Source: CAYZGU01 sp964478165
GTDB taxonomy: Bacteria > Poribacteria > WGA-4E > JAJDTR01
DNA length: 60,989 nt
NCBI GenBank assembly: GCA_964478165.1
Contig: CAYZGU010000012.1
Coordinates: 1-60,989 of the forward strand
Direction: 5' to 3'
Below the pieces are notes generated by a model. It ran no database searches. It was not told the DNA's origin and saw only the letters and a program-made list of their open reading frames with translations. The position numbers were made by a program, and so were the translations under genes. Positions 20,138 through 29,030 of this stretch are shown one piece after another; positions within the stretch are counted from its first letter, which is position 1; each line of letters opens with the position of its first letter.

Positions 20138-20147
20138 CCCCCCCCCC
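20138..20147 (-). promoter_or_regulatory. G10 tract in the ribosome-binding region of the lipocalin-like gene
   Basis: On the minus strand the sequence before the ATG is ten G followed by ACAAG. The homopolymer covers the Shine-Dalgarno position. Tracts of this length are prone to slipped-strand length change, so translation of this gene may be phase variable. Confidence 0.5.
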
Positions 20148-20485
20148 TCAAATCTCTAGCCAAATCATGCCACCATTCACGAGACGTGGCACACTATCTT
20201 GCTAATCTTCACAACTTACTCACAAGTCACAAACGTCGGTATAGGAGAACGAACACAAGGATTAACTTGGACCTCTAGTGTTGTCTCTTTTACGTTGATT
20301 GAACAAACTACGATCTATGTCAAATGGCTTCGGCTGGTCAGTCTACAAAATTCCTCATCTCCGATGGTTCTGAGCTAGCTTTGAATACAGCTTTCGTTCA
20401 CTCGCCTATCCTCTTTTCCTATCAGGAATTCCCACAATCAAACAACCGCGAAAGTGCTCAACCACTGGCGAGAGTATGCTTCGAT
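20148..20485. other. Intergenic region
   Basis: About 0.34 kb between the cupin and lipocalin-like genes. I see no ORF with family resemblance and no terminator. It probably carries the promoter of the lipocalin-like gene. Confidence 0.45.
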
Positions 20486-20854
20486 TTACTCATCGTCACA
20501 GAAGACAGTTTGGCGGTCTCCCGAGGAATAGCAGACCAACATTGTTACCGGTTGCCAGCCTTTATTGGTGGCACTGTGTTTTGCACGCTTTGGAATCCGT
20601 ATCATCATGCCCGCCTTCATTGAGTATACATCGTCACCGAGACAGTGATCACACTCTCCTGAGAGAACATAGAGCAATTCCTCACAATTCGGATGATAGT
20701 GCAACGGATTGTGTTCTCCCACCTTGAGGTAAACCACCCCAAGGGTCATTTCAGCGGCTGGATCAATCTGATCGTTACAGAGCCATTTTATGGCACCCCA
20801 GGGGAATTGCAGCGAGTCTCCTTCGTCAAGCTCTGTAAGAGTCGCTTTTGTCAT
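20486..20854 (-). CDS. Cupin domain protein
   Basis: 122 residues forming a single cupin_2 (PF07883) barrel. Motif 1 is PLHYHPNCEELLYVLSGE (HxH, then Glu) and motif 2 includes MIRIPKRAKHSATN, supplying the fourth metal ligand. It could be a metal-dependent isomerase or dioxygenase of small substrates, or only a binder; the sequence does not say which. The start has AAGGAGAT just upstream of ATG at 20854. It is the first gene after the metallohydrolase on the same strand, about 200 bases downstream. Confidence 0.85.
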   Translation of the reverse strand: MTKATLTELDEGDSLQFPWGAIKWLCNDQIDPAAEMTLGVVYLKVGEHNPLHYHPNCEELLYVLSGECDHCLGDDVYSMKAGMMIRIPKRAKHSATNKGWQPVTMLVCYSSGDRQTVFCDDE

Positions 20855-21059
20855 GCCATCTCCTTATCCTTTTTACGAAGTATTACATCTCAAGCTGTTC
20901 CACAACACCAATCACCAAAGAATTGCACTTCGACCGTGCCATTAGAACCATATTCTTGGAGTGTCCGAACAAGTCAATGAGCATCTGAACACGGGAACTC
21001 ATCTTCCATTCACCGGAATTATTGTTTCATGTAGTTCCCAGTGGTGAGACAACTATATC

Positions 21060-23588
21060 TCAATGTGGGACTCCCAGCTGATGCATCCGGCGGTGAATCG
21101 CTTCCCTAGCTTGCAAAAACGGGTGTTCGAGGAAAGCCATGTGGTCATCTTCACCATGATGATGCGTCACGCTTCCCGGCCGATGATGTCGAGCGGTTTT
21201 ACGTATATATGATAATCCCCCTTCAATCAAGGTCAGCATATAGTTTGCCGACTTGGCGTCGAACATCCACCACTCACCCCCAACGGCAACATAAACGGGC
21301 GAGGTGTGGGCAATAATGCCACGTCTCCACCCGTCATAGTGCGAAATCGTTTGGGCATAGCCCGGACCACCGCATCGAGCCGCAATCCATGTGTGCTTAT
21401 CGACTGGTACCGCGGTTTTCAAGCTTAGCTGGCCAACCCCGTTCTTCTCCTCCGTAGACGCAATAACGTGACCACCCTGAACGATTTCGAGCGTATGAAT
21501 GGGAAAGATGGATTCCGCGGAAGCTGAGACTTCTACCGTCCCACCGTTACCCGACAAATTAATCGTGCTACCAATCGCTTGTCCATCAACTGTCAAGCGA
21601 ATCATAGGACCACCACTCAGGAACGTATTTCCAGCGCGAAGATTTTTACACCAATTATCGTAGTTAAATTCTTCGTCCTCAGGAATATGGACGTAGGTCC
21701 GGTAGACGCCGACAGGAACATCACTGGTCATTTTGTCCGTGCCTCCAACCAATGGCAGCCTGTATCCGCAGTTAAGGTAGCGATAATACTCATTGTGAGC
21801 GTACATCGAATCTGTTAGGTATTCAACGGCATCGACACGACCGGTCGCAATCAGCGTCGCGGGCTCACCATTGGGATTCGGAATGTGAGGAAGAATCACT
21901 GTACCTCCTTGTTCATGGCAGGCGTCGGCCCAACGCGAGAGCGTGGTTTCTAGATTCCCACCGAGCTCCGCTTCACCAGGACCATCAGAACACCACGGAC
22001 TGACATGCTTTTCCAAGCCAAGCAAGGTAAGATGACCAAGAACATGTTGGCGATTTTCTTGGGTGGCATAAACGATGCTGCGTCCATCATCGGAGGTGGT
22101 CGGACGCCCAATAAACTCCTCAGTGTTCGTGAATAGATGTCCCCACTGAGAGAGAAGCAGATTGACAACATTCAGATCTTCACCCCGTGCCTCCGTGTGT
22201 GCCCCTTGCGTCGACAGGAAATGGACATGGGTATCACCACTAAAGTAACGCTCGGCGTTCATATTGCACCAGCGCTTTAGCCGTAATGTCAGTTCACGTT
22301 GCCCAGGTTTAATCGAAATCTTAGTGCGCAACGGCGTATACTCGTAGCCACATGCCGCATCGACAATCACTTCGCCACGTGGCAACCAGCCCTGACACGT
22401 ACCATCAATATAGGCGTAGCTAATCTGCCCTAGCCGAAGATCTCCACCGACATCGTTGTGCCATGTCCCCAAGCTTGAGTTAACATGTGCATGATAGCCA
22501 TGTGGCGCATAGGGTACTCCTTTGACCGATCGAAAATGGATTCTGCAGGGCAGTGGCCTATTTGTCTCATCATCGATGACCGTTGTGTGGACCCAGTTTC
22601 TACCTGAATCGATAATTTCGACCTCCACACGTTGGTTCGGTTTAATTTTCCCTTTTGCTTCCAGCTCACCCCACTTCACCGTTCCCAGCGTTTCTTCCTT
22701 GTTCGCAACAGTAACGGTTGCCGAGGGAGTTGCTGAGACTTCTACGTAAGCAGGACTGCTACTGTCATTCTGCGCTTGTCCCCACCCTTTAAAGGTGTCA
22801 TCAAGGAATTTTTCTGGAGAGCTCTCGGGCAGCGGATATGGATAAGTCGCGAAACCTCGATCAACTTTGACCGACATGTGAAAAGGCTTCTCAGCATCTT
22901 CCGCCTGTGGCAAGACAATCTTGACCTCCCTTGCCGTGCTCCGAGAAATCGGGTCTTCATCGAGATGCCCCAGTGTTATCGCAGCCACGATAAACTTGGG
23001 TTTGCCTGGAACAATCTGAATCGATTCGATTGTCTGTGCTGGTCTCAGGTTTTCCCACACCCAAAGGTAGTAGTCACTTGGCCATCCGGCCAATGCCTCC
23101 GTTTGACGATTCCCCGCCTTTCCCCACTCACCTTCATATCGAGGGTGCAATCCATCTTTCTCATCTGACCACGCTAGAAAAGGCAACTGTCCCCAACCCG
23201 GTGGGACGACAGCTATTTCAAATCGTTCACGAATAGGAACACTGACCTCTGTACCATCTGCGTAGCGGAAGCGATAATGCGAGATTAAGCGTCCGACCGG
23301 GGCACCATCAGAGATTTCTGATTCTAGCAAACGATGGACCACAACGACTCGTTGCGCGGTTGCATTAATTGGAACACAGGCTGCTTCAGTATTGACTCCG
23401 TCCCCAAACCCGAGAAAGCAATTCCCGATTCCCTCCTGTCCGCCAATCTGGAAAGGTAAACCGTGAAAGTTTTGTGCACCGATTGCAGGATTAGCGCTTT
23501 CATCTAGAATGTCAACCCCAATATTGCAAAGCGATGCAAGGTCCAAGGGTTGGTAGTCTTGAATTCTGTACCTCTCTTCATTTTCCAT
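21060..23588 (-). CDS. CehA/McbA family metallohydrolase (PHP domain)
   Basis: 842 residues from the preferred ATG at 23588, which has GGGAGA well spaced upstream; an earlier in-frame start at 23615 is possible. The N-terminal half (about 1-440) is beta-rich and resembles the accessory region of this family. The catalytic part begins near 450 with YFSGDTHVHFLS (metal-binding HxH), continues with LGHLTLLG and ILPHIPNPNGE, and VGGTDKMTSDVPVG supplies further acidic and His residues. CehA/McbA proteins hydrolyse esters, carbamates or phosphoesters; the substrate here is unknown. No signal peptide is visible. It is the last gene of a cluster amidohydrolase - epimerase - epimerase pseudogene - metallohydrolase. 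Confidence 0.85.
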   Translation of the reverse strand: MENEERYRIQDYQPLDLASLCNIGVDILDESANPAIGAQNFHGLPFQIGGQEGIGNCFLGFGDGVNTEAACVPINATAQRVVVVHRLLESEISDGAPVGRLISHYRFRYADGTEVSVPIRERFEIAVVPPGWGQLPFLAWSDEKDGLHPRYEGEWGKAGNRQTEALAGWPSDYYLWVWENLRPAQTIESIQIVPGKPKFIVAAITLGHLDEDPISRSTAREVKIVLPQAEDAEKPFHMSVKVDRGFATYPYPLPESSPEKFLDDTFKGWGQAQNDSSSPAYVEVSATPSATVTVANKEETLGTVKWGELEAKGKIKPNQRVEVEIIDSGRNWVHTTVIDDETNRPLPCRIHFRSVKGVPYAPHGYHAHVNSSLGTWHNDVGGDLRLGQISYAYIDGTCQGWLPRGEVIVDAACGYEYTPLRTKISIKPGQRELTLRLKRWCNMNAERYFSGDTHVHFLSTQGAHTEARGEDLNVVNLLLSQWGHLFTNTEEFIGRPTTSDDGRSIVYATQENRQHVLGHLTLLGLEKHVSPWCSDGPGEAELGGNLETTLSRWADACHEQGGTVILPHIPNPNGEPATLIATGRVDAVEYLTDSMYAHNEYYRYLNCGYRLPLVGGTDKMTSDVPVGVYRTYVHIPEDEEFNYDNWCKNLRAGNTFLSGGPMIRLTVDGQAIGSTINLSGNGGTVEVSASAESIFPIHTLEIVQGGHVIASTEEKNGVGQLSLKTAVPVDKHTWIAARCGGPGYAQTISHYDGWRRGIIAHTSPVYVAVGGEWWMFDAKSANYMLTLIEGGLSYIRKTARHHRPGSVTHHHGEDDHMAFLEHPFLQAREAIHRRMHQLGVPH

Positions 23589-23672
23589 TTGTGCTCTCCC
23601 GATACCTTTCAGCACGGATTGAATCGCCCAGTTGTGTAGATTGATCTCGTGTATACCGATTCAATTCAGTGT

Positions 23673-24161
23673 TTATTCCTGAGCCGTGTACGCGCCGACA
23701 AGAAGTGTTAATCTGTACACGTTTGCCATCACCTTTCGACCCCTCGAAGGTGACCTTTCTGAGATAAAGATTCGAACTCCATCCTCAACGTTACGCGTAA
23801 CCTCGAAAGCAATTGCCCATGTACGCGCAAGACCCAACAATTCTGATTTGTCGCCACCGAGAAAGATTCGTAAATCGACCAAGTCCGGTCGCAGCTCCAT
23901 CATGTTATAAGAACCAAACGTATTCACATCAAACGCCAGTTTCCGATGCTCGTGGAGGACTGCGCAGTCAATGATCACATCCATTCCTTCTGCTGCCTTA
24001 AAAATCTGACATGTTTAGGCCAAATTAACGATGAAGAACTCATGCGTCGCATCTTGCAGCGGTTCGATGTCAGCAATACACAATGTGTGACAATTCTCAA
24101 GCGCCTTGACAACATATGGACCAAGATTTCCGCTTGCTCCTAAAATCAATACCTTCATCAT
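23673..24161 (-). pseudogene. NAD-dependent epimerase gene with in-frame stop and internal deletion
   Basis: Starts at ATGATG (24161), directly after the TAA of the upstream epimerase. It opens MMKVLILGASGNLGPYVVKAL, a Rossmann GxxGxxG head. An in-frame TAA at codon 49 (24015-24017) interrupts it. Reading through, the same frame continues KAAEGMDVIIDCAVLHEH and AFDVNTFGSYNMM, as in an intact epimerase. It then changes to ELRPDLVDLRIFLGG and a tail (GVRIFISERSPSRG, then ANVYRLTLLVGAYTAQE) that is not the usual epimerase C-terminus. A deletion therefore seems to have joined the head to another coding fragment. The 103-residue frame 23673-23984 could still be translated. Confidence 0.75.
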
Positions 24162-24884
24162 TTAGCCCCTGAATCTGAACTTGGGAGTATAGCCGATCGC
24201 AGTCTTAGCCCTTCTGGCTGCTGGAAAATCCGAATTCGGCAAATCCGCTTCAACATGAAAAACCGGCCACTCCCAGTCAAAACCTGACGAATCTGCATTC
24301 AAAGCACACTCAAAGGCGTGAACGACATCCCGTATCTCGACCCAAGCGGGATTAAACGGTTCGTCTTTGACTTCATCTACTCTAACGACAGTCCCTAATC
24401 TCAGGCAGGTAATATCAATCTGTGCAGCCCTTGCAAATTCCTTACAAGTGAACTCGCCCAGGTGTTTTCCCAGAACGTAGGCATCCGTGGACGGAAGCGG
24501 TCGCCAATTTTCATTGACGGTCAAGTCATCAGCGTATTTATCGAATAGTTTGAGCGTACTCGAATAGATCGCCTTTTTTACATTTTCCTGAAGCGCCGCC
24601 CACATGAGATTGTACGTACATCGGGTGAGCAAGTCAATCGTCAACCTATCCAATTCTGAAGAATCATCAGAAAATTTCGGTGGGAGTTCGCCCAAATGTA
24701 AGATAACGTCCATTCCCCTGACCAATTCATTAGTGTACGCATCGTGGCCCAGATCGCTTTTTACAAACTCAAAATCAGTCTGAACATCTATTATGTCGGT
24801 CAATCGAATCTGATGAGTTTTGCTCAGATGTAATGCTAACTCCTGACCCAATTCTCCTGCTGCCCCAGTGATAAGGATTTTCAT
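24162..24884 (-). CDS. NAD-dependent epimerase/dehydratase family protein
   Basis: 240 residues of the extended short-chain dehydrogenase type (PF01370). The dinucleotide loop is LITGAAGELGQEL at residues 4-16; the active-site Tyr-Lys pair is in DAYVLGKHLGE near 150. It is short for the family (usually 300 or more), with a reduced C-terminal substrate lobe. A sugar- or polyol-oxidising or epimerising role is likely. ATG at 24884 is preferred because AAGGAG lies 8 bases upstream; an ATG at 24890 is only 2 bases away from it. The stop TAA abuts the ATG of the decayed epimerase, so the two were translated together. Confidence 0.85.
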   Translation of the reverse strand: MKILITGAAGELGQELALHLSKTHQIRLTDIIDVQTDFEFVKSDLGHDAYTNELVRGMDVILHLGELPPKFSDDSSELDRLTIDLLTRCTYNLMWAALQENVKKAIYSSTLKLFDKYADDLTVNENWRPLPSTDAYVLGKHLGEFTCKEFARAAQIDITCLRLGTVVRVDEVKDEPFNPAWVEIRDVVHAFECALNADSSGFDWEWPVFHVEADLPNSDFPAARRAKTAIGYTPKFRFRG

Positions 24885-25030
24885 AATCATGGCTCCTTGC
24901 CTTCAAGCATTAATCGACGTAAACCGACACAGGTTGTCCCTAATCTTCAGAGACTCGCACGAACGCTCCGCCAAGTTGGAAGATATTATCATATGGCTTG
25001 ATGCATGTCAATTCTGGCAATGTTCTTCCT

Positions 25031-25870
25031 TCAGTTGCTAAAGAAGAAGCACTCGGCGGTTTCTCGGAGAATCTGACACTTATCCGCTGCCGAAAGAAAG
25101 TCCAATCGGTCGCGGACAAACCCAATGCTGTCGTCATACGTGTGATTAACTACTTGAAACGGGCAATCACTCGCCCACATCAGCCGTTCCGGACCGAAGG
25201 CTTCATAGAGGCGCCGAATTAATGGGGCAAGATCGTCATAAGGAGGAACTTTCTTTCCCAGCGCATAGAATGCTGAGATTTTGACCATCACGCTTGAATG
25301 TCTTGCCATAGCGCAGAGATTATCGATATGAGTATGATTTGTTGGCTGACTCGCACCGATACGACAAAGATGATCGATAATAACCGGAGTCGCTGGGAAC
25401 TGTTCACAGCGCTTGTCAAGAACCGGCAACATATCGGGATTCATCAGAAGACAGATGGCAAGATTGTGTGTAGCACCCGTATTAAACATTTTCTCAAACC
25501 CAATTCCATCCAACGAATGTTCATCCCTCAAATATACCCGGAAACCACGAACTCCGAGGGCCGCAAGCCGCCGCATCTCTTTGTCGGGGCCTCCGGCGGC
25601 ATTATTGTCAATGATAGCAATTCCAGAAAACACGCCTGGATACTCCTCCATTACATCAAGCATGTAAGAGTTATCAAAACCGTAGTAACTCATTTGGATA
25701 AGAACAACACGATTAACACCTGAAGGTCGAGCAAGGGCTAAGATTGCCTCGGGATAGAACGCACTCGGTTGCATGTCACATGGCTCATACGGTTCCGCAA
25801 GCGGATAGCGATGTAAATCGTCCGTCCACACATGAACATGCGTATCGATGTATTCCATTTTGATTGCCAT
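25031..25870 (-). CDS. Amidohydrolase-related (PF04909) family hydrolase
   Basis: 279 residues, TIM-barrel metal-dependent hydrolase of the amidohydrolase 2 type. Metal ligands are visible: HxH in YIDTHVHVW at residues 9-15, His in VIIDHLCRIG near 175, and Asp in MWASDCPF near 240. Members act as decarboxylases or lactonases on sugar- or aromatic-derived acids. The start is either ATG at 25870, which overlaps the GGGAG element, or ATG four codons later (25858), which is better spaced. It heads the minus-strand cluster with the epimerases and the CehA/McbA protein. Together they look like a route for oxidising and hydrolysing a sugar or lactone, which is inference. Confidence 0.88.
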   Translation of the reverse strand: MAIKMEYIDTHVHVWTDDLHRYPLAEPYEPCDMQPSAFYPEAILALARPSGVNRVVLIQMSYYGFDNSYMLDVMEEYPGVFSGIAIIDNNAAGGPDKEMRRLAALGVRGFRVYLRDEHSLDGIGFEKMFNTGATHNLAICLLMNPDMLPVLDKRCEQFPATPVIIDHLCRIGASQPTNHTHIDNLCAMARHSSVMVKISAFYALGKKVPPYDDLAPLIRRLYEAFGPERLMWASDCPFQVVNHTYDDSIGFVRDRLDFLSAADKCQILRETAECFFFSN

Positions 25871-27137
25871 CTCCCAAAAACAGTTTAAGAAAACATTATT
25901 TTATCGTGCAAGAACATCCGTTCCACAGAGGGACCCACACAGACACGCGATTAACGGGAAGGGTAACAGCAGATTAAACAGTGGATGAGATGCGGCGTCA
26001 ATCTGAATATAGGACATCAAACTTCAACATTTCGACAAATCCTCCCGTCAATCCACTCCAAACCCTTAAGAATACTCCCTCATCAGCAAGCCAGAGAATC
26101 TATACGGAAATCTCACATTGTCTCCATCAAAACACTATACCCAAACAACGACTTAAGAGTCACTCGATTCAACACGAAACTCCATTGAATCCAAGAATCT
26201 TGAAACATGTGACAGCTAAATTTCGGAATAGCGAATTGACGAAGGGCTTGTACAAGAGGAGCTAGTAGGAAAACGTAATGCTGTTGTGCCAACTGTCATA
26301 GCACGCGTAGTCAACAGTCTTGTTCCATGCAAGAGCATGATAACGAAACTGACAACGGTTTTCCACACAAATTGAATGGTGGGAATTTTTTCAGAAAGAA
26401 GATAAAGAAGATGTTGAGACTCAATTGGGCTATCTTCGAAGATAGCAAGGCTTAGGACCGGAGATTAAGAAGCAAACGGCACATTTTCGGATTGAGAACA
26501 GAAATAAGCCCTTTCTCGTCACTACCCATAACCCAACAGAGCCTCAACTCATACTGTATGTTGTTCATTCCTCAGAATTCAGCAGATCTTGACTCGTGTA
26601 GCAGGCTTGCGTGCGTATTGGTATTAATAAATAAGCACCAGTCACCCAAAGAATAAGAGCGCTCCTACTTCTTGAATTCAAGACGAGTGCAGACCTACAT
26701 AATGCGACAGATACACTAATAGTAGAAGCTTCCCTCCTGCCATGCACTGGAATTTCACTGGTGCGAGCAAGTTCGCAACGACGTGCCCACACTTAACCAG
26801 GATCTCGTAATCGCAATTTTAAAATGTCTTCTCGCGGAAGCTAGTGCGTATGTTCCTAACTAGCAACCATATTTTTCATGTTTTGCATCACGCGTTCTAA
26901 TCAGCGTAAACGGTCGTTTGACCACTCCTTACGCTGCATGACAAACTTCCGTTATGGTAGCAAATTTTTAAACTCAAATTGCGATCGATTCAACACTTTA
27001 ACGACAATCAAGCAGAAGGAAGACAAGATCTAACACGAATTAGAACAGCAATCCATCTGAACCACAAGCACGAATAACGATTGCAGCGTTAGATAGAGTC
27101 ACTGGATTAACTCATTCACACCAAAATTCAGCTGGTA
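25871..27137. other. Long gene-poor region
   Basis: About 1.27 kb with no convincing ORF. It separates the catabolic cluster from the envelope genes. Near 26250-26480 the plus strand reads EELVGKRNAVVPTVIARVV and, in a shifted frame, a sequence that could be a broken glycine motif. This faintly recalls an XdhC-like N-terminus, but the match is too weak to annotate. No tRNA, hairpin terminator or repeat array was seen. Confidence 0.45.
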
Positions 27138-28088
27138 CTAAGGACTCCAAAAGCCAATAATGGAGCCCATTGGATTTATCCAACGGCTGTTTTCGGCGAT
27201 CCCATAGTGCAAATGATTACCGGTACTTCGGCCACTACTTCCCACATAACCGATAATTTCACCACGGGCCACTTTTTTTCCGCGACGAATGCCGTCTGCA
27301 AATCTACTCAGGTGTCCATACAATGTTTCCATCCCCGTCGATGGATGCTTAATCTTGACCATATTTCCGAGGAGTTTGTCGTATCCGAATTGCCCAACAA
27401 TTCCGTGGGCAGAAGCAATTACGGGTGTACCTTTTCGAGTAGCAATGTCTAATCCACGATGAAATTCACGTCGCCTAGTAGTTGGATGCGTTCGATATCC
27501 GAAACCAGAAGCATACCAGAATACTTTCCCCTGGCCATCGTCCGTAGTGAGAATGGGAAGAACGGATGGCGTCTCATCGAGTTTTTTGAGCTCTTTCATT
27601 ACATGCGCGTATGTGGGTTCCATTGCTCCCTTCGCAGCGGCGATTCGAACACTTAATGAACCTGTTTCAACAGCTGAAGAGAGTGTTGGAATCGGATTAG
27701 CTTGGCCACCAGCATTTTTACTGTCTGGCTCAGAATCCACAGCCTGGTTCGTGTCAGCACCATCACCACCCTGCCCCAGGAGGCCTTCGGATCGTGCGTC
27801 TATCCCCAATGCGCTACGCACCTTATCAGCCATTCGACGAATTTCTGATACCTCCTCCTTGAGAGAGTCGAGCTCCATCTGAAGAGCCTCCGCCTGTTGC
27901 TTTAGCGCATCGTTCTTAAACTCAACCGTCTTGAGACTGATTTTAGATAAAACACCGTAGCCAACACCTCCAAAAGCGCCCATTATAATTCCACAGAGCA
28001 AAACACACAACAACTTCAAAGCCCAGCTTCCTACTGAATACTGACGCACCGATCTCCCGTCCGGTGACATAACAGCCAGTGTATACAT
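27138..28088 (-). CDS. M23 family metallopeptidase (LytM-type) with membrane anchor and coiled coil
   Basis: About 316 residues. A cytoplasmic N-terminus (YTLAVMSPDGRSVRQYSV) is followed by one transmembrane helix at about 22-48, a coiled coil at about 55-95 (KQQAEALQMELDSLKEEVSEI), a low-complexity linker, then the M23 domain (PF01551). Zinc ligands are HRGLD and HLHYG; all are present, so the enzyme should be an active periplasmic peptidoglycan endopeptidase. The start is uncertain: ATG at 28088 begins the recognisable protein, but TTG at 28097 lies 7 bases from the AAGGAG sequence. An ORF to 28184 would place a nonhomologous basic segment first. It stands alone upstream of the heptose genes' 3' end. 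Confidence 0.88.
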   Translation of the reverse strand: MYTLAVMSPDGRSVRQYSVGSWALKLLCVLLCGIIMGAFGGVGYGVLSKISLKTVEFKNDALKQQAEALQMELDSLKEEVSEIRRMADKVRSALGIDARSEGLLGQGGDGADTNQAVDSEPDSKNAGGQANPIPTLSSAVETGSLSVRIAAAKGAMEPTYAHVMKELKKLDETPSVLPILTTDDGQGKVFWYASGFGYRTHPTTRRREFHRGLDIATRKGTPVIASAHGIVGQFGYDKLLGNMVKIKHPSTGMETLYGHLSRFADGIRRGKKVARGEIIGYVGSSGRSTGNHLHYGIAENSRWINPMGSIIGFWSP

Positions 28089-28436
28089 TTCTTTCAACGT
28101 CTTTCTCCTTAATTGCTGTTCCTTTTGGATTAAGGGAAACAGGGTTACCCATCCCCCCCGCAGAAACCCACGACAGTATAGCACAAGTGCTAAATTTGCT
28201 CAAGTCACATGAGAGAAAAGGTACAATATAGAAGGACTGGCTGATTGCGGCACCTTTCGAACGGACCCACCTAAAATTTTCGGCGCGCGCGCAACCGAGA
28301 AATCAAGCCAAAACTCCTTTAGCACTTTTGAACTACTTTTTCCAAGCTTTGGCAGGACAATCTCTCGCACCATTCACAGATTAGACCCCACCTGAAAGCA
28401 TTATACCTGACTTATTAATCCAAGATCCTGTATCAG

Positions 28437-29030
28437 CTAGCTCAATGTTTCGGTATACTCATCGGGCTGGGTATCTCGCGAAACGATCCAGCACGCGGCA
28501 GCATTCAAATCAGCAAACACCTTCTCAGGTGCTTCCTTTCCGGAATTAATCTCTCCAATTCGCGATTGACGAGGTTCCGAGTAATGCCCTGTGAGCACGA
28601 GCAGTGAATAGACGCCAAACTGATGTCCCGCCTCAATATCTCTTGTAGAATCCCCAATAAGATAAGTATCATTTAGACTAATCAGATGTTCAGACGCTGC
28701 TTGAACAAGCATACCAGTCTTGGGTTTTCGACATGTACAGTTTTCATCATCACGATGAGGACAGTAATAGATGGCAAGAATCCGCCCACCCGTTCTTTCG
28801 ACGTCTGATATCATCTTCTGATGAATTACGTCAAGAGTCCTTGGTGACAAAATCCCCTTGTTGATGCAGGCTTGATTTGTAACTACGATGATTTGGTAAC
28901 CAGCATTAGTAAGTAGCCTAATCGCCCCCAACGAATTCGGCAGAAATTCGAACTCGCTCCAACTCTTGACATAACCGTTGTCGAGGTTTCGGTTAATCAC
29001 ACCATCCCGATCGAGAAAAACAGTTTTCAT
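28437..29030 (-). CDS. gmhB: D-glycero-D-manno-heptose 1,7-bisphosphate 7-phosphatase
   Basis: 197 residues, HAD-IIIA phosphatase. The nucleophile motif VFLDRDGVINRN is at residues 4-15 (Asp7, Asp9), motif II is IIVVTNQ, and motif III and IV residues lie in KPKTGM and LIGDSTRDIEAG. The zinc-binding loop YCPHRDDENCTC that marks GmhB is intact. It removes the 7-phosphate of heptose 1,7-bisphosphate in ADP-heptose synthesis for lipopolysaccharide core. Its ATG overlaps the stop of hldA by four bases (ATGA), so the two are translationally coupled in one operon. A GmhA isomerase and an adenylyltransferase are not in this window. Confidence 0.93.
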   Translation of the reverse strand: MKTVFLDRDGVINRNLDNGYVKSWSEFEFLPNSLGAIRLLTNAGYQIIVVTNQACINKGILSPRTLDVIHQKMISDVERTGGRILAIYYCPHRDDENCTCRKPKTGMLVQAASEHLISLNDTYLIGDSTRDIEAGHQFGVYSLLVLTGHYSEPRQSRIGEINSGKEAPEKVFADLNAAACWIVSRDTQPDEYTETLS

